From an uncultured Lentisphaeria bacterium (GTDB lineage Bacteria; Verrucomicrobiota; Lentisphaeria; Victivallales; UBA1829): a stretch of DNA of 34,042 nt. The stretch lies in the NCBI GenBank assembly GCA_949287225.1, contig CASEFP010000224.1, forward strand, positions 1 to 34,042. Reading direction: 5' to 3'. The notes under the pieces are model-generated. The model saw only the letters and a list, made by a program, of their open reading frames with translations. It was not told where the DNA came from and searched no databases. A program made the position numbers and the translations under genes. Every line of letters begins with the position of its first letter. Positions within the stretch are counted from its first letter, which is position 1. Below are positions 34,008 to 34,042 of this stretch, in pieces.

Positions 34008-34042
34008 ATGCCTAAAAACAGAACGCTTTTTCTGACAGACTA
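34008..34042 (+). CDS. Start of a gene cut by the window end
   Basis: An ATG at 34008 follows CAGGA by about seven bases and opens MPKNRTLFLTD before the window ends. Eleven codons are too few to name a family. A promoter-like pair lies upstream and a terminator precedes it, so it probably begins a new transcript. Confidence 0.55.
   Translation, partial: MPKNRTLFLTD

Overview
The window reads as a chromosomal carbohydrate-use region of a bacterium in the Lentisphaerota (Victivallales-like). That assignment is an inference. It rests on three single pseudopilins of the DUF1559 type (FTLIELL start, H-X9-DG-like C-terminus), each placed next to a LacI- or GntR-family regulator and followed by large secreted carbohydrate-active proteins, and on several enzyme families common in that phylum. 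The DNA is fairly GC-rich. Shine-Dalgarno sites are usually clear (GGAG/AGGAG types), and stop codons of intact genes are TAA or TGA only.

Layout, left to right. 1-211: a run of four hairpins with no recognised gene. 212-921 (minus): a small lipoprotein and a DUF1318 protein resembling the YnbE-YdbL pair, with a consensus promoter and no YdbH partner. 1122-2927 (plus): an ABC exporter half-transporter. 3004-6196 (plus): a LacI regulator behind twin operators, then a GH151/GHL6-like glycosidase closed by a strong terminator. 6200-16508 (minus): a LacI regulator, pseudopilin, DUF4838 glycosidase-like protein and PL22-like lyase, then a solute-binding protein and two sugar permeases with their own promoter and a ~285-nt leader. 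No ATPase gene is present. 16600-17583 (minus): a Gfo/Idh/MocA oxidoreductase. 17774-19204 (plus): a MATE efflux gene broken by one in-frame amber codon. 19420-23155 (plus): a secreted SGNH esterase and a large unrecognised protein. 23307-28564 (minus): an operon headed by an unusual GntR/solute-binding-protein fusion regulator, followed by a pseudopilin, a frameshifted secreted beta-helix protein and a small secreted jelly-roll protein. 28778-33935 (plus): a divergent operon of GntR/LacI-type regulator, pseudopilin and a 1048-residue LamG/CBM9/GH123-like protein, ending in a strong terminator. A further gene starts at 34008.

The most striking pattern is a modular cassette seen three times: sugar-responsive regulator, then a single pseudopilin (start overlapping the regulator's stop in two cases), then secreted carbohydrate-active proteins. 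The regulators and promoters differ, but gene order is constant. This suggests that the pseudopilins are co-regulated with, and may help display or export, particular glycan-degrading enzymes. The three cassette heads, the ynbE-like gene and the solute-binding operon all have a promoter of the form TTGACA(or T)-N16-TATAAT(or TATAGT). Two genes are broken by single lesions (MATE amber, beta-helix frameshift), which may be real decay or sequence error. No rRNA, tRNA, CRISPR array or transposase was seen.
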